Numbered from the stretch's first letter, positions 1 to 9,200 are shown. The stretch: DNA of 64,000 nucleotides from an uncultured Anaerolineae bacterium (GCA_938049385.1 CALIBQ010000012.1:1-64000), one strand, 5' to 3'. The notes: generated by a model not told the origin, from the letters alone. Program-made: numbers and translations.

Positions 1-2
1 TT

Positions 3-134
3 GTGGAGCGCTGTTTTGCTTGGATGGACAACTGCCGTCGTTTGGTAGTTCGCTATGACCGTGATGTGCATATGTATAAAGCCTTTTGCTTGATTGCCAT
101 CATTCTATGGTGCATCGATCGAATTATGAAATAG
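3..134 (+). mobile_element. IS5-type transposase, 3' end only
   Basis: Reading from base 3 gives 43 codons and a TAG stop. The peptide begins VERCFAWMDNCRRL, continues with RYDRD and ends in LWCIDRIMK. The V-E-R-x-F-A-W-(M/L)-D-x-x-R-R-L block followed by a hydrophobic tail is the C-terminal signature of IS5-family DDE transposases; its Glu is the usual third catalytic residue. The rest of the gene lies outside the window. The reading frame stops three bases before the stop codon of the neighbouring minus-strand gene, so the insertion-sequence end must be close to position 137-141. Whether the complete element is functional cannot be judged here. Confidence 0.75.
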
Positions 135-137
135 GTT

Positions 138-860
138 CTAGGCATCATACACGTCGCCCAGGCCCGTGTTGCGGGCCAGCACGGTCCAGGTAATCACATC
201 ACCGACCGCCGCAAGCTGGTTCGCCGGCTGTTTCTGCACGACCAGGTTGCCGCGCTGAACAGTGATCGCGTCCGAGTATCCGATATCTCGATATGCAGTG
301 CCGTTCGAGAGGTAATCTGCGGTAACCTGCAGGCTCAGGCCGGAGGCGACCTGACAGTTGGTGGCAAGCCGGAGGACAATCTGCACCTGGTTACCGGCAT
401 CTAGGTCATACGTTCCCTGATCCAGGGTGTAGATCAGCTCCTGGCCGACCGCCTGCACGCTGAACGGGACGGCTCCCTGGGCGTCGGTGACGCTCTGCGT
501 ACCGAGGTAGATAAAATTGGCCGGCAGTGTGATCGTGACGGCCAGCGCCTCAGCGGGGCGCGTGGGATGATTGTTGGCGATCGTCAGCGTGACAGCCTGC
601 CCAGGGTCTGAGACATTGAAATAGGCCGGCAGTACAGCGCTGATGTCCAACCACCCATCCAGGGGCTGTTGGTTCGGTTGTACAGGCGGGAGGGCGGGCG
701 GCGCCGGCGCGCGTTCACCGATAGGCGCGAGCAGAGAACGTTCTGCCGGTGCCGCAGATGTATCCGCTTGTGCGAACAGGAAGAGGGGGAGTACGGCCAG
801 CAGAAGGCCGGCGACCAGCAAAACTGCGCTCATCCGCCAGAAGCGAGGTGAGAGAACCAT
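138..860 (-). pseudogene. DUF11-type secreted surface protein, truncated at its 3' end by an insertion sequence
   Basis: 240 codons remain. The N-terminus has a signal-anchor-like hydrophobic stretch (about residues 9-32) followed by a Pro/Ala-rich linker. A beta-rich adhesin-like module (about 60-200) and the start of a second module with VVQKQP, VGDVITWTV and NTG follow; these phrases are typical of DUF11 (conserved repeat) domains of cell-surface proteins. The frame ends at ...GDVYDA followed by TAG, exactly where the transposase fragment on the other strand finishes. A DUF11 module normally continues for several more strands, so the gene is probably cut by the insertion. The start at 860 is chosen because a GGAG-type ribosome site lies just upstream; longer starts at 902 exist. 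Likely exported to the cell surface; function unknown. Confidence 0.6.
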
Positions 861-915
861 GACGCCGCTCCTCCACAGCATTTGGTATTTCGATGATTTC
901 ACCGCATGCCGCCAA

Positions 916-1308
916 CTAACGCCGCTTGCTTGTGATCAACCATTCCAACAGGAAAAAGATCAGCGCAAAGAGGACGGCGCTGACCACGTTCAACAGCCGG
1001 ATAAACTGAAGCCAGGCGAGGGTGGCGGCCAGAAGCCCAATCCAGGCGCTCCAGCGGATAGGCCGCCAGGAAGACGCCGGCAAACGCCGGGACGAAACCA
1101 GCCGGCGGTTCACCCACAGCATGAACGGCGCGACCAGGCCGGCCGCCCCACAGAACAACAGGAGAAAAAATAGCGCCAGGGGCAGTCCCTCTGGTGGAAG
1201 GCGGTAGGTCAGATACACCAGCGCGGCTGTGCTGGCGACCGCAATAGTGATTGCCAGGAGGCTTTGACGTAGATAAAGCGAATTGCCTTCCGCCGCAGTG
1301 TGGTGCAT
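916..1308 (-). CDS. small four-helix membrane protein, unknown function
   Basis: 130 codons with about four hydrophobic segments (roughly residues 14-35, 42-62, 85-100 and 104-122) separated by short Arg-rich loops, so an inner-membrane protein with several positive loops. I do not recognise a family. The size and layout resemble ATP synthase I-like or DUF-type small membrane proteins, but nothing specific supports that. A strong GGGGGGAGGAG stretch directly precedes the ATG, and a good promoter lies upstream at 1330-1358. The gene downstream on the same strand is the truncated surface protein, 55 bp away, and could be co-transcribed. Confidence 0.6.
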   Translation of the reverse strand: MHHTAAEGNSLYLRQSLLAITIAVASTAALVYLTYRLPPEGLPLALFFLLLFCGAAGLVAPFMLWVNRRLVSSRRLPASSWRPIRWSAWIGLLAATLAWLQFIRLLNVVSAVLFALIFFLLEWLITSKRR

Positions 1309-1329
1309 CTCCTCCCCCCGTCTAGCGAG

Positions 1330-1358
1330 ATTATACTCAAAACGGGGCGAAGTGTAAA
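1330..1358 (-). promoter_or_regulatory. promoter of the small membrane protein
   Basis: On the minus strand TTTACA (1358-1353) and TATAAT (1335-1330) are separated by 17 bp, 22 bp upstream of the start codon at 1308. This is a near-consensus housekeeping-sigma promoter. Confidence 0.6.
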
Positions 1359-1389
1359 GTATTTATGACAAAACTGTCAGAAAAATTCC

Positions 1390-3171
1390 TTATCTGTTGG
1401 ACACAGCCAAGATTGGCCGGCCGTCCAGGTGTGCCGGCAGGGGCAGGCCCCACAGCCGGCACAGCGTGGGCAGTACGTCCACGATACGCATATTCGCCTC
1501 GCGCCCGTGTGGAATACCAGGGCCGGCCGCCAGGAACACGCCGCGCACCGCCTCCGGCGCGTACGGCCCTTCGTGGCCGGCGCGCCACCGGCTGTGGTTC
1601 GGCTCTACCCAGGGCCGGTTGGTAGGGCATTCCCCGCGCGCATCCTCATGTGCCAGCGCACAGCCGGGGCGCAGGGCCAGGATAATATCCGGCAGCGCGG
1701 GCACCAGTGGGCCGGCATGCCAGGCCTCGCGCGGCCGCGCCCATTCGACGACCGGCTCTCCAGTTTCGGGGCTGCGCAGTGCTTCCAGCTCCTTTATCAG
1801 CCGGCGGCGCAGTTCCTCGTACGGTTGGCCCGGCTCGACAAGGCCGGCCGGCTCCCGCCCCCGCACGTTCAAATATATGCCCCCATACCCCAGGCAGAAG
1901 GCGCGCGTGCGGCGCCAGTCTATACGCCCGTCGGCGCGCAGGACTAGGTATCCCTCGTCCGCCAGCCAGCGGTTAAGATGCACCCAGTAATGCGCCGGCG
2001 CCGCGCCGTGATCGCTGGCGACCATGATGACAGCATCCTCGCCGGCGGCCTCCATCAGCCGGCCCAGTGCCCCATCCAGCCAGCGGTACGCCTCCGCCGA
2101 GCGGCCGGCCGCGTCCGGCCAGAAGAAATGCTGGACGCAGTCGGCCGTGAACAGGTGCAGTGCTAGAAAGTCCGCATCATCTTCCGCCAGCAACTGCTCC
2201 GCCAGACGCAACTGCTCCTCCCAAGCGGTATATGCGCCGGCCAGGAATGGTTCCGCCGGCAGAAGGCCCTCCTGATAGCCGGCCTGTTCCATCGGAAAAC
2301 TGGCTGTTGGGAACAGCCCATACCGCTCCGCAAGGCGCGTTGCAAAGTCAGGGGGCGAGGAGAGGGGCAGGGCCGGCCGGCGGGGGTCATGGTGCATTAC
2401 CGAGCGATAGAGCACCAGCGGCTGGCGCGAGAGCAGGCAGAAGCGGCAGATGCCGGCGGCGGAGCGCTCGCCGGCGAATGTCAGGGAGACCCAGCCGCTC
2501 CATGCTCCCTCCGTAACAAGCGCCTCTGTCCGAATGGCAGGGCTTTGGATGCGAACCCCATCAGGTGCCTCTAGGATGGCCAGGGGTGCGCCGGCACAGC
2601 CGGATGGCGCCTGAAGCTCCCCGCACCAGCCGGCGTTCGCCGGGCGAAGGATATGCACCGCAGGATGCCGGCGTACTCCTGCCGGCAAAGCCTTGGGTTC
2701 TACCGTGTAGAGGGCGGGAACGCCGAAGGTGCCGAACAGGTCAGGCGTGCCGAAGCCGCTGAGCACACGGCCGGCCCCTTTCGGCGGCGGGAAGGTGCCC
2801 GGCAGATAGAGCAAGTGGCTCTTCAGCCCGTGCTCCTGCAGGAGCTCGTTCAGCAGGGGAACCCGCCGGCGGGTATAGTAGGTTTCCCCTGCCGGCCCCC
2901 GCTCGATATCATACAGCCCTAACGTTGGGTAGTAAGCGGAAGGGGCCTTGACGATGAAGTCCAGAATGCCGTGTTTGGCCGGCCAACAGCCGGTCAGCAA
3001 GGACGTCCACGCCACCGGCGAGACGGGCGGATAAGTGGTGGTCATGGGGGCGAAGAGGCCGCGCTCCATGAGCCGGCGGAAATGCGGCAGTTGTCCTTCC
3101 CCGGTAAGCTGAATCAGGATGTTCGGGTCCAGCCCATCAGCGGCCAGCATGCATACACGCGGTCTGATCAT
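1390..3171 (-). CDS. type I phosphodiesterase / nucleotide pyrophosphatase family protein (AlkP superfamily)
   Basis: 593 residues. It starts MIRPRVCMLAADGLDPN, where the first metal-binding Asp of the AlkP superfamily sits in an ...DGLDP... context. The nucleophile region follows as PPVSPVAWTSLLTG, with the Thr/Ser expected to be phosphorylated, and then HGILDF. Further on, SDHGAAP (about residue 388) and a late HEGPYAPEAVRGVFLAAGPGI carry the remaining Asp and His metal ligands. The family hydrolyses phosphodiester or pyrophosphate bonds in nucleotides, phospholipids or phosphonates, and the substrate cannot be told from sequence. No clear signal peptide is seen, so it may be cytoplasmic. 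Start 3171 (ATG with AGGTG upstream) is preferred over 3369 because the extra N-terminal 66 residues look non-coding. It is divergent from metG. Confidence 0.85.
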   Translation of the reverse strand: MIRPRVCMLAADGLDPNILIQLTGEGQLPHFRRLMERGLFAPMTTTYPPVSPVAWTSLLTGCWPAKHGILDFIVKAPSAYYPTLGLYDIERGPAGETYYTRRRVPLLNELLQEHGLKSHLLYLPGTFPPPKGAGRVLSGFGTPDLFGTFGVPALYTVEPKALPAGVRRHPAVHILRPANAGWCGELQAPSGCAGAPLAILEAPDGVRIQSPAIRTEALVTEGAWSGWVSLTFAGERSAAGICRFCLLSRQPLVLYRSVMHHDPRRPALPLSSPPDFATRLAERYGLFPTASFPMEQAGYQEGLLPAEPFLAGAYTAWEEQLRLAEQLLAEDDADFLALHLFTADCVQHFFWPDAAGRSAEAYRWLDGALGRLMEAAGEDAVIMVASDHGAAPAHYWVHLNRWLADEGYLVLRADGRIDWRRTRAFCLGYGGIYLNVRGREPAGLVEPGQPYEELRRRLIKELEALRSPETGEPVVEWARPREAWHAGPLVPALPDIILALRPGCALAHEDARGECPTNRPWVEPNHSRWRAGHEGPYAPEAVRGVFLAAGPGIPHGREANMRIVDVLPTLCRLWGLPLPAHLDGRPILAVSNR

Positions 3172-3344
3172 GGTCAGCACCTGCGGCAGAGAGTTCCACC
3201 TCGTCTCCCGACCTATTCCCCGCGCACAGGGAGGGGGCACTACTGTGGTGCCGGCGGAAGCCCCTCGGGCGCTTCCGCGTCGGGCGGAGTAATTTCTCCG
3301 CATCCTCATAGAATTCCGATTTCCCATTCCCGCGCCATCTATGG

Positions 3345-3350
3345 TACAAT
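3345..3350 (+). promoter_or_regulatory. possible -10 element for metG
   Basis: TACAAT lies 44 bp before the metG start codon in the 222-bp divergent gap with the phosphodiesterase gene. The -35 region is poor (TTCCCA about 18 bp upstream), so only the -10 is supported. Confidence 0.35.
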
Positions 3351-3393
3351 AAAGCAAGTTTCTGCGCAATGAAACCGGAAGGAGTACGGAGGA

Positions 3394-5151
3394 ATGCCTG
3401 AGAAAATCGCCGTCTTCACCGCCTGGCCCTATGTCAACGGCAATTTACATATCGGACATCTCGCCGGCGCCTATATTCCCGCCGACATCTTCGTCCGCTA
3501 TCAGCGCATGCGCGGCCGCGATGCCGTCCTGCTCTCCGGCAGTGACACCCACGGCACGCCGGTGGAACTGCGCGCCGAGCGCGAAGGCGTCAGCCCGCGT
3601 GTCATCGTGGACCGCTATCACAACCTGGACCTGGAAGCCTATATCCGTATGGGCGTCTCCTACGATCTGTACACGGAGACCGATACGGAGAACCACTGGC
3701 ATGTCGCCCAGCAGATGTTCCTGCGTCTGCTGGAGCAGGGATACTTGTATCGCGATTCCATGCAGGCGTTTTACTGCGAGAACTGCAAGCGCTTCCTGGC
3801 GGATCGCTATGTGGAAGGCACCTGCCCATACTGTCATTACGACAGCGCCCGCGGCGATCAGTGCGATAACTGCGGCCGGCTCTTGGACGCCCTGGAGCTG
3901 ATCTCTCCGCGCTGTAAAATCTGCGGCTCGACGCCGGTGGTGCGCTCCACCGAGCACTTCTTCCTGGACCTGGAAAAGCTGACGCCGGCCCTGCGCGACT
4001 GGCTGGAGGATGATAAGGAGCACTGGCGCCCGAATGTGCTCAATGTCTCGCGCAACATGGTGCGCAGTGGGGAACTGCGCGGCCGGCCGGTGACCCGCGA
4101 CATCGGCTGGGGCATCCCAGTGCCGGTGCCTGGCTTCGAGAACAAAACCATCTACGTCTGGATGGAAGCGGTCACCGGCTATCTGTCCGTCACGGTGGAG
4201 CTGGCGCAGATCGAGGGGGACCCGGAGGGCTGGCGCCGCTGGTGGACGCCCGATGTGCGCTCCTACTACTTTATCGGCAAGGACAACATCACCTTCCACA
4301 CTATCATCTGGCCGGGCATGCTCATTGGGCACGGCGGCCTGGTCCTGCCGTATGATGTGCCGGCCAACGAGTACCTGATGGTGGGCGGCCGGCAGTTGTC
4401 CAAGAGCCGCAACTGGGTCATCGAGGCGCTGGACTACCTCCAGCGCTACGACCCCGACCCCCTGCGCTACATGCTGACCATCAACAACCCGGAGAAGTCG
4501 GACTCCAACTTCACCTGGGAGGAGTTCGTCCGACGCAATAACGATGAGCTGGTGGCGACCTGGGGCAACCTGGTGAACCGCGTGCTGACCTTTGTGTACC
4601 GCAAGTTCGATGGGAAAGTGCCGGCGCCCGGCCCGATGGATGCCCAAGATGAGGCTCTGCTGAACCAGATTCGCGCCGGCTTCGAACCCATCGGCCAGCT
4701 CATCGAAGAATGCAAGTTTAAGGCGGCCCTGACCGAAATTATGACGCTGGCGCAGAACGCCAACCGCTATCTGAACGAGAAACAGCCCTGGGCGCAGATC
4801 GAGAGCGACCCGCAGGCCGCCGCCACCACCCTGTACGTCTGTCTGCAGGGCATCACCTGGCTGCGCACCATGCTGACCCCGTTCCTGCCCTTCACCTGCC
4901 AGCAGTTGCACGAGATGCTGGGCTTCGACGGCAGTCTCATTGGCCGCATTTACATCGAGGAGCGGCAGGAAAGCAAGCGCTCGCACCGCGTCCTGCGCTA
5001 CGATAAGAGCAACCTGGTGGGCAAATGGGAGCCGGAGCGGCTGGAGCCGGGACAGCAGTTGCGTAAGCCGAAGCCCCTCTTCCGCAAGCTGGACGAGAGC
5101 GTGGCCGAGGAAGAGACACGCCGCATGCTGGAGTCCGCCGGCCTCGCCTGA
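3394..5151 (+). CDS. metG: methionyl-tRNA synthetase
   Basis: Charges tRNA-Met with methionine in the cytoplasm. 585 residues. The class I HIGH motif is intact at residues 19-22 (NLHIGH). A knuckle insertion at about 128-180 carries four CxxC pairs (CENC, CPYC, CDNC, CKIC), i.e. the two-zinc form of the connective domain. The KMSKS loop reads QLSKSRNW (about residue 333). An alpha-helical anticodon-binding domain follows with the expected Trp/Asn pattern. The protein ends soon after this domain and lacks the C-terminal tRNA-binding OB fold found in some bacterial enzymes; in that case the fold is supplied in trans or absent. GGAGGA sits 3-8 bases upstream of the ATG. No T-box or SAM riboswitch is visible upstream. 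Confidence 0.97.
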   Translation: MPEKIAVFTAWPYVNGNLHIGHLAGAYIPADIFVRYQRMRGRDAVLLSGSDTHGTPVELRAEREGVSPRVIVDRYHNLDLEAYIRMGVSYDLYTETDTENHWHVAQQMFLRLLEQGYLYRDSMQAFYCENCKRFLADRYVEGTCPYCHYDSARGDQCDNCGRLLDALELISPRCKICGSTPVVRSTEHFFLDLEKLTPALRDWLEDDKEHWRPNVLNVSRNMVRSGELRGRPVTRDIGWGIPVPVPGFENKTIYVWMEAVTGYLSVTVELAQIEGDPEGWRRWWTPDVRSYYFIGKDNITFHTIIWPGMLIGHGGLVLPYDVPANEYLMVGGRQLSKSRNWVIEALDYLQRYDPDPLRYMLTINNPEKSDSNFTWEEFVRRNNDELVATWGNLVNRVLTFVYRKFDGKVPAPGPMDAQDEALLNQIRAGFEPIGQLIEECKFKAALTEIMTLAQNANRYLNEKQPWAQIESDPQAAATTLYVCLQGITWLRTMLTPFLPFTCQQLHEMLGFDGSLIGRIYIEERQESKRSHRVLRYDKSNLVGKWEPERLEPGQQLRKPKPLFRKLDESVAEEETRRMLESAGLA

Positions 5152-5172
5152 GACACTCCCCAGGAGGAACCC

Positions 5173-6684
5173 TTGTCCGCACGCGCCTGGCCGCACTGGG
5201 TCATCCTGCTCATCCTGGCCGGCTATCTGCTCGCGGCGGTCTGTTATGCCATCTGGACGCCGGCCTGGCAGGTACCGGATGAGCCGGCCCATTACAATTA
5301 CGCCCGCTACCTGGCGGAGAACGGGCGTTTCCCCATCTTACAGGCCGGCGATTATCCCCATGCCTACCTGGAGGAGATCAAGGCCAAGCGCTTCCCTCCC
5401 GACATGTCGGTTGACCCCATCCGCTATGAGTCCCATCAGCCGCCGCTGTACTACATCTTGGCCGCCGGCGTCTATGCCCTGTTCACCGGCGCTCCTCTCG
5501 TCGTGCGGCTGACCGCCATGCGCCTGCTTTCGGTGCTGATGGGCGCCAGCACCCTTCTCCTCGCCTATGTGCTCGTGCGAGAGAGCTTCCCCGGCCGGTC
5601 GCACCTGTCCTGGGGCACGGCGGCTTTTATGGCCTTCCTGCCCATGCACATCGCCATCACCGCCGGCGTGAACAACGACGCCTTGGCAGAGCTGATGCTC
5701 GCCGCCATCTTGCTCTGGTTACTGCGCTACCTGCGCCGGCGGCCTGGCCGACAGGCCCCGATGCGCGTGCGGGACTGGCTTCCCCTTGGTCTCCTGCTGG
5801 GCCTGGGCCTGCTGACCAAGACCTCGGTATATGTCGCACTGCCCATTGCCGCGCTGGTCATCCTGTGGGGGGAGGGCCGGCTGGCAAAGGGGGGCCGGCG
5901 GCTGTCGGCGGTGCTCTGGGGATGGCTCGTCAGCTTCGGCATCGCCCTGCTCATCGCCCTGGCCTGGTACGTGCGCAATGCCCTGACCTACGGGGGGCTG
6001 GATATCCTGGGCCTGGGCCGGCATGATGCCATCACCACCGGACAGCTCCGCACCGCCGAATGGCTGGCGGCGAACGGTCTTGCGGCGCTCATCCGGAGCC
6101 TCGTCCGCACGACCTTCCAGTCCTTCTGGGGACAGTTCGGCTGGATGGGCGTCCTGCTGGACAGCCGGCTGTACGCCCTGCTGGCGCTCTTGAGCGGCCT
6201 GGCGGCCTTCGGCGGCTTCTGGTGGCTGGTGCGACTGCTCCGCCGGCAAGCTCATCTGCATCCCCAGGAGGCTCGGGCGCTGATAGTGCTGGGGTTGAGC
6301 GCCCTGCTCACGGTGCTGGGCTATCTCTGGTACAACCTGCAGTTCGTCCAGCATCAGGGGCGCTATCTCTTCCCTGCTCTTATCCCCATTGGGCTGGCGT
6401 TCGCCGCCGGCCTGTACCAGGTTACTTCTCCAGCCGGCGCGCGCCCCACTGCTCTGCTGCTGGCCGGCGGGACGGCCGCTCTCATTATCCGGGGCATTAC
6501 TGCCGGCGATCTATCGCTATTGTGGACAGCGCTATTGGCCGGCCTGACGCTGGCCTTCGCTCTGCTCGGCTGGCGGGGAAGCCCCCGCGCACGGGCGTTC
6601 GCGCTGGCGGCGGCATATGCCGGCCTGTGGCTTCTCGATTGGGTATGCCTCTTCGGTTTCATCGTGCCGGCGCTGGCCAGCTGA
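5173..6684 (+). CDS. polytopic membrane protein, DUF2142 / glycosyltransferase-39-like
   Basis: 503 residues with about eleven hydrophobic segments. After the first helix it reads WQVPDEPAHYNYARYL, the acidic D-E-P-x-H motif in the first extracytoplasmic loop that marks GT-C fold polyprenyl-phosphate-sugar transferases and DUF2142 proteins. YESHQPPLYYIL, another conserved piece of that group, follows at about residue 85. Probably transfers a sugar from a lipid carrier to an envelope acceptor outside the membrane, but donor and acceptor are unknown. The start is TTG at 5173 with AGGAGGA seven bases upstream; no ATG is better placed. It begins 21 bp after metG, so the two are likely co-transcribed although functionally unrelated. 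Confidence 0.75.
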   Translation: MSARAWPHWVILLILAGYLLAAVCYAIWTPAWQVPDEPAHYNYARYLAENGRFPILQAGDYPHAYLEEIKAKRFPPDMSVDPIRYESHQPPLYYILAAGVYALFTGAPLVVRLTAMRLLSVLMGASTLLLAYVLVRESFPGRSHLSWGTAAFMAFLPMHIAITAGVNNDALAELMLAAILLWLLRYLRRRPGRQAPMRVRDWLPLGLLLGLGLLTKTSVYVALPIAALVILWGEGRLAKGGRRLSAVLWGWLVSFGIALLIALAWYVRNALTYGGLDILGLGRHDAITTGQLRTAEWLAANGLAALIRSLVRTTFQSFWGQFGWMGVLLDSRLYALLALLSGLAAFGGFWWLVRLLRRQAHLHPQEARALIVLGLSALLTVLGYLWYNLQFVQHQGRYLFPALIPIGLAFAAGLYQVTSPAGARPTALLLAGGTAALIIRGITAGDLSLLWTALLAGLTLAFALLGWRGSPRARAFALAAAYAGLWLLDWVCLFGFIVPALAS

Positions 6685-6723
6685 TTCCCCTGGGCACAGC
6701 GCCGCTGTGTCCCTACCTCACCA

Positions 6724-8418
6724 CTATTTCATGATCAGCGGCAGGTGCACCACCAGCCGGCGGGGCGTGGCGGTGGCGGAGGGCGTCGCGGTCGGGGAAG
6801 CCGTGGCGGTAGGAAAAGCTGTCTCCGTAGCGGTCGGGCTGGGCGTGATAGTGGGAGTTGGCGTGGGGGTCCAGGTTTGTGTCGGGCTTGGCGACGGCGC
6901 GGCGGTATCGGCGGGCGTGGGCGTGCTTGGAGGCGTGGCGGTTAGTGTCGGGGATGGGGTGGGTGTTGGGGAAGCGCCGGCCGGCGTGGCAGTTGGCACA
7001 TCCGCCGGTAGCCAGTATTCCACCACCAGCTTGGGCCGCAGGGTCTGGGTGGGAGCCTCGGAGGAATAGAAGCTGTAGCCCACGTTCACATCCACATGCG
7101 GCTTGAGCAGGAGGCCGAAGTTCTGGTTCGGGTACCAGACCCAGTGCTGGACCATATCGCGCACGTTGAAGGCGTACCAGGCGCCGGCGGCCGGCATGTC
7201 CACCCAGTCGCTCTCCCGCTTTTGAAAATCGCGGTCCGGTGCCCCGCACCCTTCGGTGTGCCATGGGACGCCAGGCGCCGCCTGCCGCCAGGTGGCCAGC
7301 CGGCGGTCCCAATCACGCAGGACGCGGTGGCTGGTGGCGTCCAGGTAACTGGAATTGCTCTGGTGAAAGGCGTACAGATACAGCGTGGCCGACGTCACCA
7401 GGGCGTGGCTGGGGATAGAGCGCAGGTCGAAGTGAAGCAGGGGGTTGCTCTCATCCCGGTCCACAAAACCGGTCTCGTCCTTATCCTGCCAGCGCAGGTG
7501 CAGGCTGATGGATTCGCTGAAAGAGATATCGGGCGCGCGGCGGTATAGATAGGTGTCGCTGACGCCGAAGTAGCCGTTCAGCCCCTGCTGGAAGGTTCCT
7601 CGGTAGAGCGGGCCGTCAGGCCGGCGGGTGGGCGTCGCGGTCGGCGTGGGCGGCACATCGGTCGGCGTCGGCACCGCCGGGTCCAGGGTATAGGTTACCA
7701 CGAGCTGAGGACGCAGTTCAGGGTACGGCGCTTCGGAAGAATAGGCGTCATACTGCACGTCGCGGCGCTGGCCGATGTACGCCAGCAGTTTGGCCCCATG
7801 GTTCCACTGCGGCTGTTCCACCCAGTATTGGACCGCCTCGGTGACGTCCCAGGTATAGCGGGCCTGGGGAGGATTGGTCAGCAGGAACAGCGCCCAGCTC
7901 TCCCATTCCTCCCGGCGGTCGTACCAGGTATCATTGGCGCCGGGGGTGGCCCAGGCCTCGCCGGCGCGCGGGCGGTTCCAGGTCGCTTCTCGCGCTTCCC
8001 AGGTGCGGCTTAGGACATGGAAGCTGACCAGCAGGTCATCGGTGATGTTCCGGCTGAAGGTGACCAGTTGAAACGCGGCGGAGAGGACGCGTGCATTGCG
8101 CGGCAGGTCGCTCAGGTCGAAGCGAATCAGGACGCCGGCCTGTTCTGGCAGTCGCGTATGGTCGTTGCAGTGCAGGCGCAGGTAGGTCTGCCCCTCGAAA
8201 TTGTCATTGGGGAAAGCGCGCTGGATGGTGACGTCGGCGGCGCCGGCGTAGCCGTTCAGCCCCTGGCGGTAGACGCGGGTATACACCGGCGTCGGTGCGG
8301 CATGGGACGATGTGGGGCCGGCGGCGGATGACGGCAGGTTGAGGAGCAGGAGCAGGCCGGCGAAGGCCGCGCAGATTCCCGCGGCCAGAGCGAGGTGGAA
8401 CCAGCGGCGACCGAGCAT
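6724..8418 (-). CDS. secreted protein with two DNRLRE-type modules and Thr/Pro linkers
   Basis: 564 residues. It begins MLGRRWFHLALAAG and a hydrophobic stretch to about residue 30: a signal peptide or anchor. Two homologous modules of about 200 residues follow. Both contain VYRQGLNGY/TFQQGLNGYFG near the start, a LRFDL/LHFDLRSIP strand, an alpha-helix-like WDVTEAVQYWV/FNVRDMVQHWV stretch, and end in YSSEAP...LRP.LVV.Y. This is the pattern of DNRLRE or disaggregatase-like beta-sandwich domains found in cell-surface proteins. Between and after the modules are low-complexity Pro/Thr/Ala linkers (PTPT repeats). The protein ends RRLVVHLPLIMK. Start 8418 is preferred over 8508 because of the signal peptide and a GGAGGG site. 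Probably exposed at the cell surface; binding target unknown. Confidence 0.75.
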   Translation of the reverse strand: MLGRRWFHLALAAGICAAFAGLLLLLNLPSSAAGPTSSHAAPTPVYTRVYRQGLNGYAGAADVTIQRAFPNDNFEGQTYLRLHCNDHTRLPEQAGVLIRFDLSDLPRNARVLSAAFQLVTFSRNITDDLLVSFHVLSRTWEAREATWNRPRAGEAWATPGANDTWYDRREEWESWALFLLTNPPQARYTWDVTEAVQYWVEQPQWNHGAKLLAYIGQRRDVQYDAYSSEAPYPELRPQLVVTYTLDPAVPTPTDVPPTPTATPTRRPDGPLYRGTFQQGLNGYFGVSDTYLYRRAPDISFSESISLHLRWQDKDETGFVDRDESNPLLHFDLRSIPSHALVTSATLYLYAFHQSNSSYLDATSHRVLRDWDRRLATWRQAAPGVPWHTEGCGAPDRDFQKRESDWVDMPAAGAWYAFNVRDMVQHWVWYPNQNFGLLLKPHVDVNVGYSFYSSEAPTQTLRPKLVVEYWLPADVPTATPAGASPTPTPSPTLTATPPSTPTPADTAAPSPSPTQTWTPTPTPTITPSPTATETAFPTATASPTATPSATATPRRLVVHLPLIMK

Positions 8419-8563
8419 GCACCCTCCGGGCAGATGAGTTGGGGATAGTGTACAGCATCTTGAGAGGATGTCAAGGGGTGGGGAAAAGGGCAGATTTGCC
8501 AAATCCATGGGATTCCGCTAATCTGTGCTTGCTTCATATTTCTCGCTAAATGGGGACAATTGG

Positions 8564-9196
8564 ATGCTGTCGTCCGCGATGGCGCTCGCATTGGTCTTTG
8601 TACTGTGGGCCGGCATGCACAGCCTGCTGGCCAGTCTGCCGGCCAAGGCGCTGGCACGCCGGCTCCTGGGTCCCGCTGTTGACCGCTGGTACCGCCCCGT
8701 CTACAGCGGCTTCGCACTGCTGAGCCTCCTGCCCCTGCTCTGGCTGCTACATGTCCTGTCGGATGCGCCTTTGTACAATGTGCCGGCGCCCTGGCGCTGG
8801 CTGATGCGCGCTGGCCAGCTCCTGGCCGCCGCCGGTTTCGCTGGTGCCGGCTGGCAGATGAGCGGACTGCGCTTTCTGGGAGTGACCGCCCTGTTCCGCC
8901 AGGAGCCGGCCAGCCCGTCAGGGCTTCAGCTCACCGGCTTCTACCGCTGTATGCGCCATCCCATCTACACCTTCTCCATGCTCTTCCTCTGGCTGAACCC
9001 GGATATGACCGTCAACCGTTTGCTCCTGACGGCGCTGGTCAGCCTGTACTTTTACCTTGGTTCCATCCATGAGGAGCGCCGGCTGATCGCGGAATTCGGC
9101 GAGGCCTACCGGCAGTACCAGCGGCAGGTGCCGCGTTTTCTCCCCAGATTCGGCTGTCCGAAGCTTCGGCAACCCCAATCCCAACCTGGAGCGTGA
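8564..9196 (+). CDS. isoprenylcysteine carboxyl methyltransferase-like membrane protein
   Basis: 210 residues from the ATG at 8564, or 223 from a GTG at 8525. Five or so membrane helices. Near the C-terminus it reads YRCMRHPIYTFSML and then HEERRLIAEFGEAYRQYQRQVPRFLP, the R-H-P-x-Y and E-E-(8-9 residues)-Y-x-x-Y-x-x-x-V-P-R-x-x-P signature of the ICMT/phospholipid methyltransferase (PEMT-like) fold that binds S-adenosylmethionine at the membrane surface. The substrate in bacteria is generally unknown; related proteins include NnrU and steroid-reductase-like proteins. ATG 8564 is chosen because GGGGAC lies just upstream, while the GTG has no ribosome site. The MFS gene starts 4 bp after its stop, so the two are probably translated from one message. 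Confidence 0.7.
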   Translation: MLSSAMALALVFVLWAGMHSLLASLPAKALARRLLGPAVDRWYRPVYSGFALLSLLPLLWLLHVLSDAPLYNVPAPWRWLMRAGQLLAAAGFAGAGWQMSGLRFLGVTALFRQEPASPSGLQLTGFYRCMRHPIYTFSMLFLWLNPDMTVNRLLLTALVSLYFYLGSIHEERRLIAEFGEAYRQYQRQVPRFLPRFGCPKLRQPQSQPGA

Positions 9197-9200
9197 ACCC

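Noticed and set aside
3445-5292. 615-codon open frame on the minus strand across metG
   Set aside because: Antisense shadow: metG on the plus strand has all catalytic motifs, and this frame has low-complexity His/Gln/Val-rich composition.
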